A DNA stretch of 64,000 bases from Occallatibacter gabretensis (GCF_001449115.1 NZ_LAIJ01000009.1:1990114-2054113); one strand, 5' to 3'; shown: positions 27,720 through 35,893, counted from the first letter of the stretch. Notes: a model not told the origin generated them from the letters alone. Numbers and translations: made by a program.

Positions 27720-29032
27720 GTGTGCTGGCGATTGTGCTGGTGGCAATTCTGGCGCTGGTAGTGGCGCTTGCGTCGTACATTGTTCGCATCTATGCGGAGT
27801 ACGGCAAGATTCTGTCGCGCGAGGTGGAGGAGAATCTTGACTCGTGGGAGGAGACGGTTGAGCCTCAGTTAGGGCTGGGCCGCGATCATGCGGAACTTTG
27901 CGCGTCGCTGGCGCAACTGCTGGCACTGGGGCTGATTGCGCTGGAGTTTGGCGCGGTTCTATTTGACCGCGACTCGCATATGGGCAGGCCAACAGCGGCG
28001 GAGATTGTGCAGGCCGTGCTGGGGGTGGTGCTGGTAGCGGTCTTCTGCGGGCAGGTATTTCCGTGGCTGCTGTTTGAGCGGACGCGCGGCAAATGGGTGA
28101 AATGGGCGATCTGGCCGATACGGCTGCTGCTGTGGAGCATGACGCCGATCAGCGTGCTGGTGCGGTTCTTCTATTCGCTTGTGGCCCTGTCTGAAGAGCC
28201 GGTGAGCCTGGAGGATGAATCCAGCGGCGATGTCGAGGCGCTCCTGGAAGCAGGCGAGGAAGAGGGAATTTTAGAAGAGACGGATCGCGAGCTGGTGCGT
28301 TCCGCGGTGGAGTTTGGCGACACGCTTGTGCGCGAGATCATGACGCCAAGGCCAAAGATTTTTGCGGTTCCGGCAACGCTCACGCTGGAACAGTTTCTGA
28401 TGCAGCTCAAGGAAAAGAACTTTTCGCGCGTGCCGGTCTATGCAGGATCGCTGGACAACATTACGGGCATCGCGTTTGCACATGATCTGCTGCAGATTGC
28501 CGATGTGGAAGCGCGGACGCAGACCGTCGAGTCAATACAGCGGCCTGCGGCGTTTGTGCCAGAGACCAAACGCGGGTATGAGCTTTTGCGCGAGATGCAG
28601 CGTGAAAAGCAGCATATGCGGATTGTGATTGACGAATACGGCGGCGTGGCCGGACTGGTGACGATCGAAGACCTGCTGGAGCAGATCGTTGGCGACATCC
28701 GCGACGAGCATGAGGAAGAGACGCCGGTGGAGGATCCGCAACGGGAACGCGATGGCGCATGGATTGTTCCGGGCGGCTTTGCTGCGGGCGAACTGGGAGA
28801 TTTGTTCAATACGCCTGTGGAGATAGACGGAGATTACGAGGCCACAACGGTGGGCGGCCTTGTGAGCGAGATAGAGGGGCGGATTCCGCTGCCTGGTGAG
28901 GTGGTTCTGCTGGAGTCGGCAGGATTGCGGATCGAGGTGATCTCTTCAACTGATCGGAGGGTGGAGCGAGTAAGGGTGTTTCCGCCGGCTGGCAGCGGGT
29001 CCGCATTGGATCAAGACGCAACTCAGGCTTAA
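27716..29032 (+). CDS. CNNM/CorC-type transporter with CBS domains (hemolysin-family)
   Basis: 438 aa. The N-terminal third has four hydrophobic segments (SVLAIVLVAILALVVALAS, LAQLLALGLIALEFGAVLF, AVLGVVLVAVFCGQVFPWLLF, IWPIRLLLWSMTPISVLVRFFY). Then LVRSAVEFGDTLVREIMTPRPKIFAV opens the CBS pair, which continues with FSRVPVYAGSLDNITGIAFAHDL and RIVIDEYGGVAGLVTIEDLLEQIVGDI, and a CorC/HlyC domain ends the protein. Homologues move Mg2+ or Co2+; the name hemolysin is historical. Its place after phoH-ybeY and near era is a widely conserved order. It overlaps ybeY by 4 nt. Confidence 0.92.
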   Translation: MSVLAIVLVAILALVVALASYIVRIYAEYGKILSREVEENLDSWEETVEPQLGLGRDHAELCASLAQLLALGLIALEFGAVLFDRDSHMGRPTAAEIVQAVLGVVLVAVFCGQVFPWLLFERTRGKWVKWAIWPIRLLLWSMTPISVLVRFFYSLVALSEEPVSLEDESSGDVEALLEAGEEEGILEETDRELVRSAVEFGDTLVREIMTPRPKIFAVPATLTLEQFLMQLKEKNFSRVPVYAGSLDNITGIAFAHDLLQIADVEARTQTVESIQRPAAFVPETKRGYELLREMQREKQHMRIVIDEYGGVAGLVTIEDLLEQIVGDIRDEHEEETPVEDPQRERDGAWIVPGGFAAGELGDLFNTPVEIDGDYEATTVGGLVSEIEGRIPLPGEVVLLESAGLRIEVISSTDRRVERVRVFPPAGSGSALDQDATQA

Positions 29033-29147
29033 TCCTGTAAGACATACGATAATTTCCCAATGCTAGAGAAGATTGTTATAGATTGTTCAGTTGCTTTCGC
29101 CGCCTCCACCTAGTTAACTGGATAGAGCAAGCCTTCAGGGACCGAAT

Positions 29148-29879
29148 ATGGCATTTGAGCTGGCGATCGTAGTGCCGACGCTGAATGAAAGCGAAAATAT
29201 TGCTTGCCTGGTCGATCGTCTTGAAGTAGCGCTGGCGGGCATTCACTATGAGGTGATCGTTGTAGACGACGATTCACAAGATCAAACGGCGGCGGTTGTG
29301 CGGCGTCTGGCCCTGAGCCGTGAAAATTTGCGCGTTCTGCAGCGAATCGGACGCCGCGGACTTTCTTCGGCCTGCACAGAGGGCATTCTGGCATCCAGCG
29401 CGCCAGTTGTCGCAGTAGTAATAGATGCTGATATGCAGCATGACGAGCTGGTGCTGCCGAAGATGCTGTACCAGCTTCGCGAGCAGAAACTCGACCTGGT
29501 GGTTGGTTCGCGCAATATTGCAGGCGGAGGGATGGCTGAGTTTGCGAAGGGCCGCGTATGGTTGAGTCATCTTGGAAGGCTGCTCAGCAGGATCTGCGCT
29601 GCGCACCAGTTGAGCGATCCGATGAGCGGATTTTTCATGATCCGCTTTGAGGTCTTCGAAAAGATTGCCCAAAGGTTGTCGGGAGTGGGATTCAAAATTC
29701 TTCTCGATATCGTTTCGTCTGCCGGGCCGCACTTGCGCATCGGTGAAGTGCCGTATCAGTTCCGCAATCGCACGCATGGAGAGAGCAAACTCGGCTACAT
29801 GGTGGGCCTTGAGTATCTTTACCTGCTCTTCGACAAGCGCTGGGGTAGATGGCAGGTGCGCAAGAACAGCGCCAGCTGA
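29148..29879 (+). CDS. Family 2 glycosyltransferase, polyprenyl-phosphate mannose synthase-like
   Basis: 243 aa without membrane segments. The GT-A fold shows IVVPTLNESENI, VIVVDDDSQDQT, the metal site VIDADMQHD, and VGSRNIAGGGMAEF, DPMSGFFMIR, which are typical of dolichol/polyprenyl-phosphate mannosyltransferases. It would transfer a sugar from a nucleotide sugar to a lipid phosphate at the membrane. The usual order goes from the CNNM gene straight to era, so this gene appears inserted between them. A family-level call is safe; the donor sugar is not. Confidence 0.9.
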   Translation: MAFELAIVVPTLNESENIACLVDRLEVALAGIHYEVIVVDDDSQDQTAAVVRRLALSRENLRVLQRIGRRGLSSACTEGILASSAPVVAVVIDADMQHDELVLPKMLYQLREQKLDLVVGSRNIAGGGMAEFAKGRVWLSHLGRLLSRICAAHQLSDPMSGFFMIRFEVFEKIAQRLSGVGFKILLDIVSSAGPHLRIGEVPYQFRNRTHGESKLGYMVGLEYLYLLFDKRWGRWQVRKNSAS

Positions 29880-29961
29880 GGTCTGCGCTTCTGGTTCCGA
29901 TCTACTTTTCCGGGCCGGCTTTGATGGAATGCCGTACACTCGGGCAGGAGCATAGAAGCCT

Positions 29962-31017
29962 TTGCGATCTGGATTTGTTGCGATTCTGGGCCGGCCGAAT
30001 GCCGGAAAAAGTACGCTGCTGAATGCGCTGACCGGCGAAAAGGTCGCCATCGTGACCGCTAAACCGCAGACCACGCGTAATCGCATTTTGGGCGTGGTGG
30101 AGGTGGCTGCGCGGAAGAAGGTGCATGCGGCGGCGCAGATTGTTTTTGTGGATACGCCGGGAGTACATAAGCCGGGCTCGCAGCTGGATCGGCGCATGCT
30201 GCAGGAGGTTTACGAGGCGCTTGAGACGCGCGACCTGGTTCTGGTGCTGATGGATGCGAGCAGGCGAGTCGGATTGGAGCCTGAGGAAAACAAGGACAAG
30301 GGACAAGGGACAAGGGACAGCGCATGGGCGAGTGAGAATGAGTTTTTGTTTTCCTTGGTGAAAAAGCTGGATTGCCCGGTGTTTCTGGTCCTGACGAAGA
30401 TTGACCTGGTAGCGAAAGACAAGCTTTTGCCGATGATTGAGGCGCTGACGAAGCAGCACAACTTTGCTGAGGTGATTCCGATCAGCGCGCGGAAGCAGGA
30501 CAACCTCGATCTGCTGCTGCGGAAGATTGTGAATGTGCTGCCTGAAGGCGAGCGCTACTTTCCGAAGGACCAGTACACGGACCAGCCGCAACGATTTATG
30601 GTGGCGGAGTTGATTCGCGAGCGGATTCTGGTGGAGACGGGCGAAGAAGTTCCGTATGCCGCGGCGGTTGTGATTGAGCAATATGAAGAACCGGAGCCTG
30701 TTACGCCGCCGAAGAAGAAAGGCGCTCCTGTGAAACTGCCGCTGACGCGGATTGCCGCTGCGATTTACTGTGAGCGCGACGGGCAGAAGGCGATTCTCAT
30801 TGGCAAGGGCGGCGCGAAGCTGAAAGAGATCGGCACGGGAGCGCGCAAGCAGATCGAGTCGCTGTTGGGAACACGGGTGTATCTGGAGCTGCGCGTTATT
30901 GTGGAGAAGGATTGGCGGGAATCGAAGAGCTTTATCGAGTCGCTGGATTGGCGCAATCAGCTGGAGCGGATTGCTGAGAAGCAGTCTGGCGATCATCCTA
31001 ACAAGGAAGATCACTAA
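29962..31017 (+). CDS. era: GTPase Era with two extra insertions
   Basis: 351 aa against about 300 for most Era proteins. GTPase motifs: GRPNAGKST (G1), VDTPG (G3), LTKIDLV (G4), SARK (G5). The C-terminal KH domain ends with RVYLELRVIVEKDWRES. Era binds the 3' end of 16S rRNA during small-subunit assembly. One extra segment between LMDASRRVG and FLFSLVKKL includes NKDKGQGTRDS, encoded by a GGGACAAGG phrase repeat (about 30290-30317). A second, Pro/Lys-rich one (EPVTPPKKKGAPVKLP) sits in the early KH domain. The start is TTG 29962, fixed by the conserved MRSGFVAILGRPNAGKS. Confidence 0.94.
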   Translation: MRSGFVAILGRPNAGKSTLLNALTGEKVAIVTAKPQTTRNRILGVVEVAARKKVHAAAQIVFVDTPGVHKPGSQLDRRMLQEVYEALETRDLVLVLMDASRRVGLEPEENKDKGQGTRDSAWASENEFLFSLVKKLDCPVFLVLTKIDLVAKDKLLPMIEALTKQHNFAEVIPISARKQDNLDLLLRKIVNVLPEGERYFPKDQYTDQPQRFMVAELIRERILVETGEEVPYAAAVVIEQYEEPEPVTPPKKKGAPVKLPLTRIAAAIYCERDGQKAILIGKGGAKLKEIGTGARKQIESLLGTRVYLELRVIVEKDWRESKSFIESLDWRNQLERIAEKQSGDHPNKEDH

Positions 31018-31023
31018 AGACTT

Positions 31024-31329
31024 GTGAAACGCCTTGAGACGTTTGTGATTGTGGGTTTTATTTTTGGAGCGTTCGTCCCAATTTTCTGGCTCGCATTGAG
31101 TTTTCTATTGTTCAATGCGCCGGAGGGTAATTTCGCTACAGCCTATTGGAACGTTGTGCATATTACCTGCCGGTGTTGGGATTCGATAGGACGCACTCCT
31201 CTTGTTTGGGTCATGCTTGTGAACGCTTGTATGTACTCGTTCCTGTTTGCAATTGCCTGCGCTGTTCCAATTTACGTGCGTAAATTTCAGGCGCCGCAGA
31301 CGGCGCCGCGGCCGCTGGCTTTTACCTGA
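31024..31329 (+). CDS. Small membrane protein of unknown function
   Basis: 101 aa from GTG, six bases after the era stop. Two strong membrane segments (TFVIVGFIFGAFVPIFWLALSFLLF and PLVWVMLVNACMYSFLFAIACAVPIYV) with a Cys-containing loop (HITCRCWDS). No family recognised. Its end overlaps the convergent diguanylate cyclase gene by 43 bp, so its last codons may not be under protein-level selection. Cotranscription with era is likely. Confidence 0.6.
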   Translation: MKRLETFVIVGFIFGAFVPIFWLALSFLLFNAPEGNFATAYWNVVHITCRCWDSIGRTPLVWVMLVNACMYSFLFAIACAVPIYVRKFQAPQTAPRPLAFT

Positions 31330-32327
31330 TACATACGCGCATCGGCTGTGGCAATGACTTCATGCATGGTGGTTCCATCTGCGGGTGCGGTGGAGACGCC
31401 AACACTGGCCTGCACGCGGAGTTCGATTCCGTTCGACATTCGGAAGCGAGTATCCATGAGCGCCTTGTTCAACACGGTCATGTGCGCCAATGCTGCCTCC
31501 GGACCTGCCTCCGGCAGGAGAATGGCGAACTCATCACCGCCGTAGCGGAAGCAGAGGTCGCTCGAGCGGCTCAGTTCGCGCAGGCGATTGCCGGCGCGGG
31601 AGAGCAGTTCGCTGCCGATGAGGTGTCCGTGTTCATCGTTGACGAGCTTGAAGCGGTCGAGATCGAGAAAGGCAAGGCTGAGCGGCAGTGCGGATCGGCG
31701 GCTGGCATTGAGCTCACGGCCGAGTGCGTCATAGAGGTGGCGTACGTTGTAGAGGCCGGTGGTGTCGTCCGTGATGGTGAGCTGCTGGATGCGCGCGTGG
31801 ACGTTGGCATTCTCGATGGCGATGGCGGCGTGGTCGGCGAGGATATGCAGGAAGGCGATGGTGTAGTCATCCATCTGCCCGGCGCGCGGATTGAGAATCT
31901 CAATCACTCCGAGCGTGCCGGTGCGTCCCTTGAGCGGCAGTGCGATGACAGAGCGTACGCGGCGGGTTTTGCCGGCGCGGAGCGGCACGGTGTCCGCGGC
32001 TTTGAGGCGCGGGTCGCTTTCGGTTTCCGGGATGATGAGCGTTTCTCCGTGTTGCGCAACCCAGCCGGCTACGCCCTCGCCGACTTTGACGCGCAGGTCG
32101 CGCAGTGCGGATTCCTCGCCGCCGGCTGCGATGGCGTAATACAGCTCGCCGCGCACGTCGTCCAGCATAAGAAGCGTCCATAGCTCAGCCTGAATCTGCC
32201 GCTCCATGTGATCGAGGATGGTGCGCAGAATTGTTTGCAGGTCGAGGCTCGATGTGAGCGAGCGCGCCAGGCGGTGGAAGACGAGGAGATCGTCGAGCGG
32301 GATGCGCTGTTCTGTTGCGTTTGCCAT
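31287..32327 (-). CDS. GAF-GGDEF protein, probable diguanylate cyclase
   Basis: 346 aa from ATG 32327; a TTG two codons before it is also open. The GAF domain (about 20-170) covers ELWTLLMLDDVRGELYYAIAAGG...VGWVAQHGETLIIPETESDPRL. The GGDEF domain (about 185-345) shows LYNVRHLYDALGRELNASRR, LAFLDLDRFKLVNDEHGHLIGSELL and the active-site FRYGGDEFAILLPE. The I-site RxxD is not obvious at the usual place. It makes cyclic di-GMP under control of a ligand bound by GAF. It has no membrane segment and no adjacent partner. Confidence 0.92.
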   Translation of the reverse strand: MANATEQRIPLDDLLVFHRLARSLTSSLDLQTILRTILDHMERQIQAELWTLLMLDDVRGELYYAIAAGGEESALRDLRVKVGEGVAGWVAQHGETLIIPETESDPRLKAADTVPLRAGKTRRVRSVIALPLKGRTGTLGVIEILNPRAGQMDDYTIAFLHILADHAAIAIENANVHARIQQLTITDDTTGLYNVRHLYDALGRELNASRRSALPLSLAFLDLDRFKLVNDEHGHLIGSELLSRAGNRLRELSRSSDLCFRYGGDEFAILLPEAGPEAALAHMTVLNKALMDTRFRMSNGIELRVQASVGVSTAPADGTTMHEVIATADARMYQVKASGRGAVCGA

Positions 32328-32427
32328 TTGCAAAACAACCCAATCCTGGGAAGTGCTAATTACAAGGGGAGTCTACGAATCGTATCTCATGGGCGGGCAT
32401 ACGAGTGCAAGGAATTTATAAAGACAG

Positions 32428-33462
32428 CTATCCGCCGATATGGACCATGGAGCGCGAGGGCTTGAGGAACTCCGGCTCGCCGATGTGATGGCGGGCTTCT
32501 TTGGCCTGAACGGTATGCACGATGTATTGTTGCAGCTCTGCGTCCGTTGCGCCGGCTCTCATGCGTCCGTAGAGGTCGTGGTCAATCTGCGAGAAGAGAC
32601 AGGTGCGGATTTTGCCATCGGATGTGAGGCGGATGCGGCTGCAGGCTCCGCAGAATGCATTTGTGACCGGCGCGATGATGCCGAACTCGCCTTCACCGTC
32701 TGCGAATCCGTAACGGCGGGCTGTTTCGCTGGTGTCATGGCGGGGCAGTTCGATGATTGGCAGCGCGCGTCGGATGCGGTCGAGGATTTCGCGCTGGCCT
32801 ACGACGATCTCCGGCGACCAGAGACGGTCTTCTTCAAGCGGCATGAATTCAATGAAGCGGACGATGACTTTCTCTGAGCGGGCGAAGTGGGCGAAGGCTT
32901 CGATCTGGTTGTCGTTGAAGCCGCGGAGCAGGACGCAGTTGATTTTGACAGGGCCGAGGTCAGCCTGTTTTGTCGCGCGGATGCCGCGCAGGACGGCGTT
33001 GTAGCTGCCGGGCACGCGGGTGATGCGCTCGAAGACGATTTCCTCGACGGCGTCCATGCTGACGGTAATGCGCGCGAGGCCGGCGTCTTTGAGCGGTTGG
33101 GCCAGGCCTTCGAGAAGATGGCCGTTGGTGGTGAGCGCGAGGTCCAGCTTTTCGCCGCTCAGGGTGCGGAGTGTAGAGAGTTCGCGGATCAGATCGAGCA
33201 GGCCGCGGCGCAGAAGCGGTTCACCGCCGGTGAGGCGCACCTTAGTGATGCCGAGTGAGACGAAGAGACGGATGAGGCGGAGATATTCTTCGATACCAAG
33301 TTCTGGGAACTGCGCTCCGTCATTGCCGGTGCGGCAGTAGATGCACTTGTAGTTGCAGCGGTCTGTGATGGAGACGCGTAGGTCGTGGATGATGCGGCCG
33401 TGACTGTCTGTCAGTATGTCCGCTTGATTGGAAGCTACGGGAATGGAAACAGCAACGGCCAT
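32428..33462 (-). CDS. moaA: GTP 3',8-cyclase MoaA (molybdenum cofactor biosynthesis)
   Basis: 344 aa. A radical-SAM protein with the first 4Fe-4S site SITDRCNYKCIYC (Cys36, Cys40, Cys43), the SAM GGEP motif (LTGGEPLLRRG), and the C-terminal cluster NAFCGACSRIRLTSDGKIRTCLFS. The required terminal Gly-Gly is present (HIGG). It converts GTP to 3',8-cyclo-dihydro-GTP with MoaC. The ATG lies inside a perfect 21-bp inverted repeat, and I see no Shine-Dalgarno motif; this suggests control at the level of transcription or translation. No other moa gene is in the window. Confidence 0.96.
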   Translation of the reverse strand: MAVAVSIPVASNQADILTDSHGRIIHDLRVSITDRCNYKCIYCRTGNDGAQFPELGIEEYLRLIRLFVSLGITKVRLTGGEPLLRRGLLDLIRELSTLRTLSGEKLDLALTTNGHLLEGLAQPLKDAGLARITVSMDAVEEIVFERITRVPGSYNAVLRGIRATKQADLGPVKINCVLLRGFNDNQIEAFAHFARSEKVIVRFIEFMPLEEDRLWSPEIVVGQREILDRIRRALPIIELPRHDTSETARRYGFADGEGEFGIIAPVTNAFCGACSRIRLTSDGKIRTCLFSQIDHDLYGRMRAGATDAELQQYIVHTVQAKEARHHIGEPEFLKPSRSMVHIGG

Positions 33463-33503
33463 ACGTTTTAATAGGCTATACCAGCCTATTAAAACGTATG
33501 GCC
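33457..33503. promoter_or_regulatory. Perfect 21-bp inverted repeat over the moaA start
   Basis: The left arm at 33457-33477 and the right arm at 33483-33503 are exact reverse complements, separated by 5 bases. The moaA ATG (33460-33462) is inside the left arm. Read as RNA, the hairpin would bury the start codon. As DNA, it could be an operator. The arms are AT-rich in the middle (ACGTTTTAATAGGCT), unlike a terminator. Confidence 0.85.
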
Positions 33504-33523
33504 GCTAGTAGAGGCTGCAAATG

Positions 33524-33802
33524 CTAATCAAGGCGCGGCGTTCCCTTGCGGAGAGCCATGCCGGTGATGCCGAAGGTGACCACAATCGTGATGGCGACGG
33601 CGAAATAGTAAGCCATGGGATGCGCCCAGCCCGGCGAGTAGCTGAGATCCTGGCCGACCCAGAGCAGAAGCACTGTGGCGATGACGGAAAACTGTCCAGC
33701 GATCACCAAAAGGGTGTGACCCAGCTCGCGGCGCTTGTCCAGGGCTTCGACCTGGTCGGGGGTCAGGTTGCGCTCTTCGGGGGGCAGCAGGGAATTGGCC
33801 AT
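33524..33802 (-). CDS. Small membrane protein of unknown function
   Basis: 92 aa. After a charged N-terminus with coiled character (PEERNLTPDQVEALDKRRELGHT) come two membrane segments (LLVIAGQFSVIATVLLLWVGQDL and PMAYYFAVAITIVVTFGITGMAL). No family that I can name. It lies 61 bp upstream of moaA on the same strand, with the 21-bp inverted repeat in the gap, so the repeat could separate or couple the two genes. The ATG has GAGA upstream. Confidence 0.7.
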   Translation of the reverse strand: MANSLLPPEERNLTPDQVEALDKRRELGHTLLVIAGQFSVIATVLLLWVGQDLSYSPGWAHPMAYYFAVAITIVVTFGITGMALRKGTPRLD

Positions 33803-34441
33803 TTGTATCTCTCCAGAACTGGTGCTTACAGTTTCGATTCAATCATATGACGGTGCGAGTGCGCTACTTCGAAGTGCGTCCGTCTGGATTTCCATTCCCA
33901 TAGGGCCTGCAAAGCTGGAAGGAAGGCCCATGTTGCGCCGTTGTGCTCATTTTGTACCATTATGCGATATGGTGATGAGCTGGAAAATGTCCTATAACTG
34001 CTATTGAATGAGCAATTTGAATAGATCTATGTTGTTGGGAGTTCCTTCATTGCAGGGGAGGGGGGGTGTGTGTGCTCTTTTTCTTCACTAAGATCCGGAC
34101 TGGGAAAGACTGGCTTGTATCAAGCAGAGGAGCTATTTTTCTACCTGTTATGAGGATGGCATAAATGGGTGTAATTTTATGCAAACTTTCTGGGGGAGAT
34201 GCAGGATACGAAAGGACACTGGACTTTGGTAATGAGGAATGAGGCATCAAGGGGACTGGAAAGTAAAAGCAGGTCCTTCGACTCACCACCCCCAGACTGA
34301 AGAAAAGGTCTGGGGGCCCGTTCGCTCACGATGACACTTCGTTGGCGGTAAGTGTGGGAGGGAGTGCTATTCCATTCATGGCGCAAAAAACGCGCCATGA
34401 ATGGGGCACCCCGAGGATTGTGGTGGGGCAGATGGCGTCGT
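33803..34441. other. Intergenic region with repeat copy 3, otherwise empty
   Basis: 639 bp. From 34262 to 34412 it holds copy 3 of the dispersed repeat. The part from 33840 to 34250 is AT-rich relative to the genome and has a G-run near 34060, but no coding frame I trust on either strand. Confidence 0.55.
34262..34412. repeat. Dispersed intergenic repeat, copy 3
   Basis: In reverse complement it carries, in the same order as copy 2, the GGAATAGCACTCCC core, CGCCAACGA, GTCATCGTGAGCGAA, TTCTTCAGTC and GAAGGACCTGCTTTT. Two perfect hairpins are seen: CCCCCAGAC / GTCTGGGGG (34290-34318), and CCATTCATGGCGC / GCGCCATGAATGG (34372-34384 with 34392-34404) with loop AAAAAAC. Confidence 0.82.
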
Positions 34442-34720
34442 TTAGTCCTGGAGGAAGGCGAGCGTTTGCAGACCGGCGATGTCGAAGGGTTTGCGGCAGC
34501 GGACGTTGAGGCAGGAGAGCTTGTCGTCGCGGCGGACCATGTAGGATTGGGCCTTTGCGAAGCGGGCGCGGTCGCGCTCATCGGCGTTGCGGGGAAGCTG
34601 GGCGCGCTTGCGGCGTACGATCCACGTGACTTTGTACTCGGCGGCCTGGCCGCACTTGGGGCAGGTAAGGTTGTGGGTGCGCTGCTCGGTGGATTCTGTA
34701 AAAAATTCGCGCTCTTCCAT
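34442..34720 (-). CDS. Small zinc-ribbon-like protein
   Basis: 92 aa from ATG 34720, with CGGAG upstream. Two Cys pairs, CPKCGQ near 20 and CLNVRC near 77, are spaced as in a zinc ribbon, with a basic segment between them (YKVTWIVRRKRAQLPRNADERDRARFAKAQSYMVRRDD) that could touch nucleic acid. No named family recognised. The frame stays open upstream through the 8-bp tandem array, but that extension encodes only SLSPSVPQ units and is rejected. It is divergent from the 56-aa basic protein gene at 34931. Confidence 0.75.
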   Translation of the reverse strand: MEEREFFTESTEQRTHNLTCPKCGQAAEYKVTWIVRRKRAQLPRNADERDRARFAKAQSYMVRRDDKLSCLNVRCRKPFDIAGLQTLAFLQD

Positions 34721-34814
34721 GGTGACTGCTCCGGGTGGGCTTCTCACCGAAGCCAACCTCATACATACTCGTTCCTGAGGGTTGGTGAGAGCAAGAGACT
34801 GGCGCTGTCGCACC

Positions 34815-34894
34815 GGGACTGAGGGACTGAGGGACTGAGGGACTGAGGGACTGAGGGACTGAGGGACTGAGGGACTGAGGGACTGAGGGACTGA
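34815..34894. repeat. Tandem array of ten 8-bp units
   Basis: The unit GGGACTGA is repeated ten times without change, followed by GG. It lies between the start of the zinc-ribbon gene (95 bp away) and the start of the 56-aa gene (36 bp away). An array this uniform should change in copy number by slippage. Confidence 0.97.
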
Positions 34895-34930
34895 GGCCGG
34901 GATGCGAATTACATAGGTGGGGATGATTGG

Positions 34931-35101
34931 ATGGCTAAGAAAAAGAAAGATGTGTTTTCGGCGGCTAAGGCGGTGAAGGCGAATGCGCGGGAGCGCGTGG
35001 GTCAGCCGAAGGCGGCGCGCGTGGTGGATGACACGCCGCGGACCGGGCGCCAGACGAAGCACAAGCCGAAGTTGGAGCAGGTGATTGAGCAGTCGGAATA
35101 A
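34931..35101 (+). CDS. Small basic protein of unknown function
   Basis: 56 aa (MAKKKKDVFSAAKAVKANARE...PKLEQVIEQSE). It is Lys/Arg-rich, ends with an acidic tail, and is preceded by GGTGGGGATGATTGG as a weak ribosome site. It sits 26 bp before the VOC gene on the same strand. The composition would fit a nucleic-acid or ribosome binding role, but that is a guess. Coding is supported by a clean start, a plausible ribosome site and typical codon use. Confidence 0.65.
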   Translation: MAKKKKDVFSAAKAVKANARERVGQPKAARVVDDTPRTGRQTKHKPKLEQVIEQSE

Positions 35102-35127
35102 GGTACAGTGCGAGTGAGAGGGACTTC

Positions 35128-35493
35128 ATGGCAAAGGCAGTAGGCATTGGCGGGGTGTTTTTGAAGGCGCGCGATCCGAAGGCGCTGTCGACGTGGTATG
35201 CGGAGCATCTTGGGATTGTGCCGCAACACGGCATGCTAATCTTTGAAGGGCCGGAGGCGGCGGGTACGACGGTCTTTACGCATTTTCCTGCGGATACGAA
35301 GCACTTTGGTGAGGGAGATCAACCGGCGATGGTGAACTTTCGCGTGGACGATCTGGATGCTCTGCTGGCGCAACTGGAAGCGGCAGGGGTGAAGATCGAC
35401 CCGAAGCGGGATGATGCTGGTTTCGGCAAGTTTGCCTGGATATGGGATGGCGAGGGAAACCGGGTGGAGCTTTGGGAAGAGGCGAAAGAGTAG
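35128..35493 (+). CDS. VOC-family (glyoxalase-like) protein
   Basis: 121 aa, a single VOC module of two beta-alpha-beta-beta-beta units: GGVFLKARDPKALSTWYAEHLGI...TTVFTHFP, then MVNFRVDDLDALLAQLEAAGVKI...GKFAWIWDGEGNRVELWEE. The last strand carries the family metal Glu. Members include glyoxalase I, fosfomycin-resistance proteins and dioxygenases; this subgroup is usually called glyoxalase/bleomycin-resistance-like with unknown substrate. Probably cotranscribed with the 56-aa protein gene. Confidence 0.9.
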   Translation: MAKAVGIGGVFLKARDPKALSTWYAEHLGIVPQHGMLIFEGPEAAGTTVFTHFPADTKHFGEGDQPAMVNFRVDDLDALLAQLEAAGVKIDPKRDDAGFGKFAWIWDGEGNRVELWEEAKE

Positions 35494-35893
35494 GGAACAG
35501 GGATTAGGGACAAGGGACAAGGGGCAGCAAAGGCAGGCCCCTCGCTTCCACCCCAGCAAGCAAAGATCGCTTGCCGAGGATCTTGCTCCTGTGCCTGGAG
35601 AACGGCTAACCACCCCACGGACGAAGACTTGTCCGTGGGGACTCCGGTCCGCCAGAAAAATGACTACGGTGGGATGACGGGTTGGCTTTTGTGCTATCCC
35701 ACCCTAGCGCCAAAAACAAAGACGGCGCGAGGGTGGGGCACCCGGCGGTTGAGGCTTGTCAACCAGTTCTATTTGTCCTGTCAGTTCTGTCAGTTCAGTG
35801 CGATACACGCGCGGAGTACAAGAGAGTTGCGCCGATGGCCATTCGAGCCGTGGCGTACCGGGCGTGTTTTGCCGGAACGAGAGGATGCTGGTG
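35494..35893. other. Intergenic region with phrase repeats and repeat copy 4
   Basis: 400 bp. It opens with a GGGACAAGG phrase repeat (about 35496-35523), then a 10-bp hairpin CCCCACGGAC / GTCCGTGGGG (35613-35640), then repeat copy 4 (35691-35742). The rest (35750-35880) has an open frame into the DUF4136 gene, but it lacks a start with a ribosome site. Confidence 0.55.
35691..35742. repeat. Dispersed intergenic repeat, copy 4 (hairpin part)
   Basis: GTGCTATCCCACC at the left and GGTGGGGCACCC at the right form a hairpin: 35699-35711 pairs with 35724-35736 at 12 of 13 positions, around an A-rich loop. The outer GTGC pairs with GCAC, leaving TAT as a bulge. Confidence 0.8.

Noticed and set aside
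34815..34894. CRISPR array
   Set aside because: Units are 8 bp with no spacers; it is a simple tandem repeat.
34721..35062. N-terminal extension of the zinc-ribbon protein
   Set aside because: It would encode SLSPSVPQ units from the tandem array, and the downstream ATG has a ribosome site.
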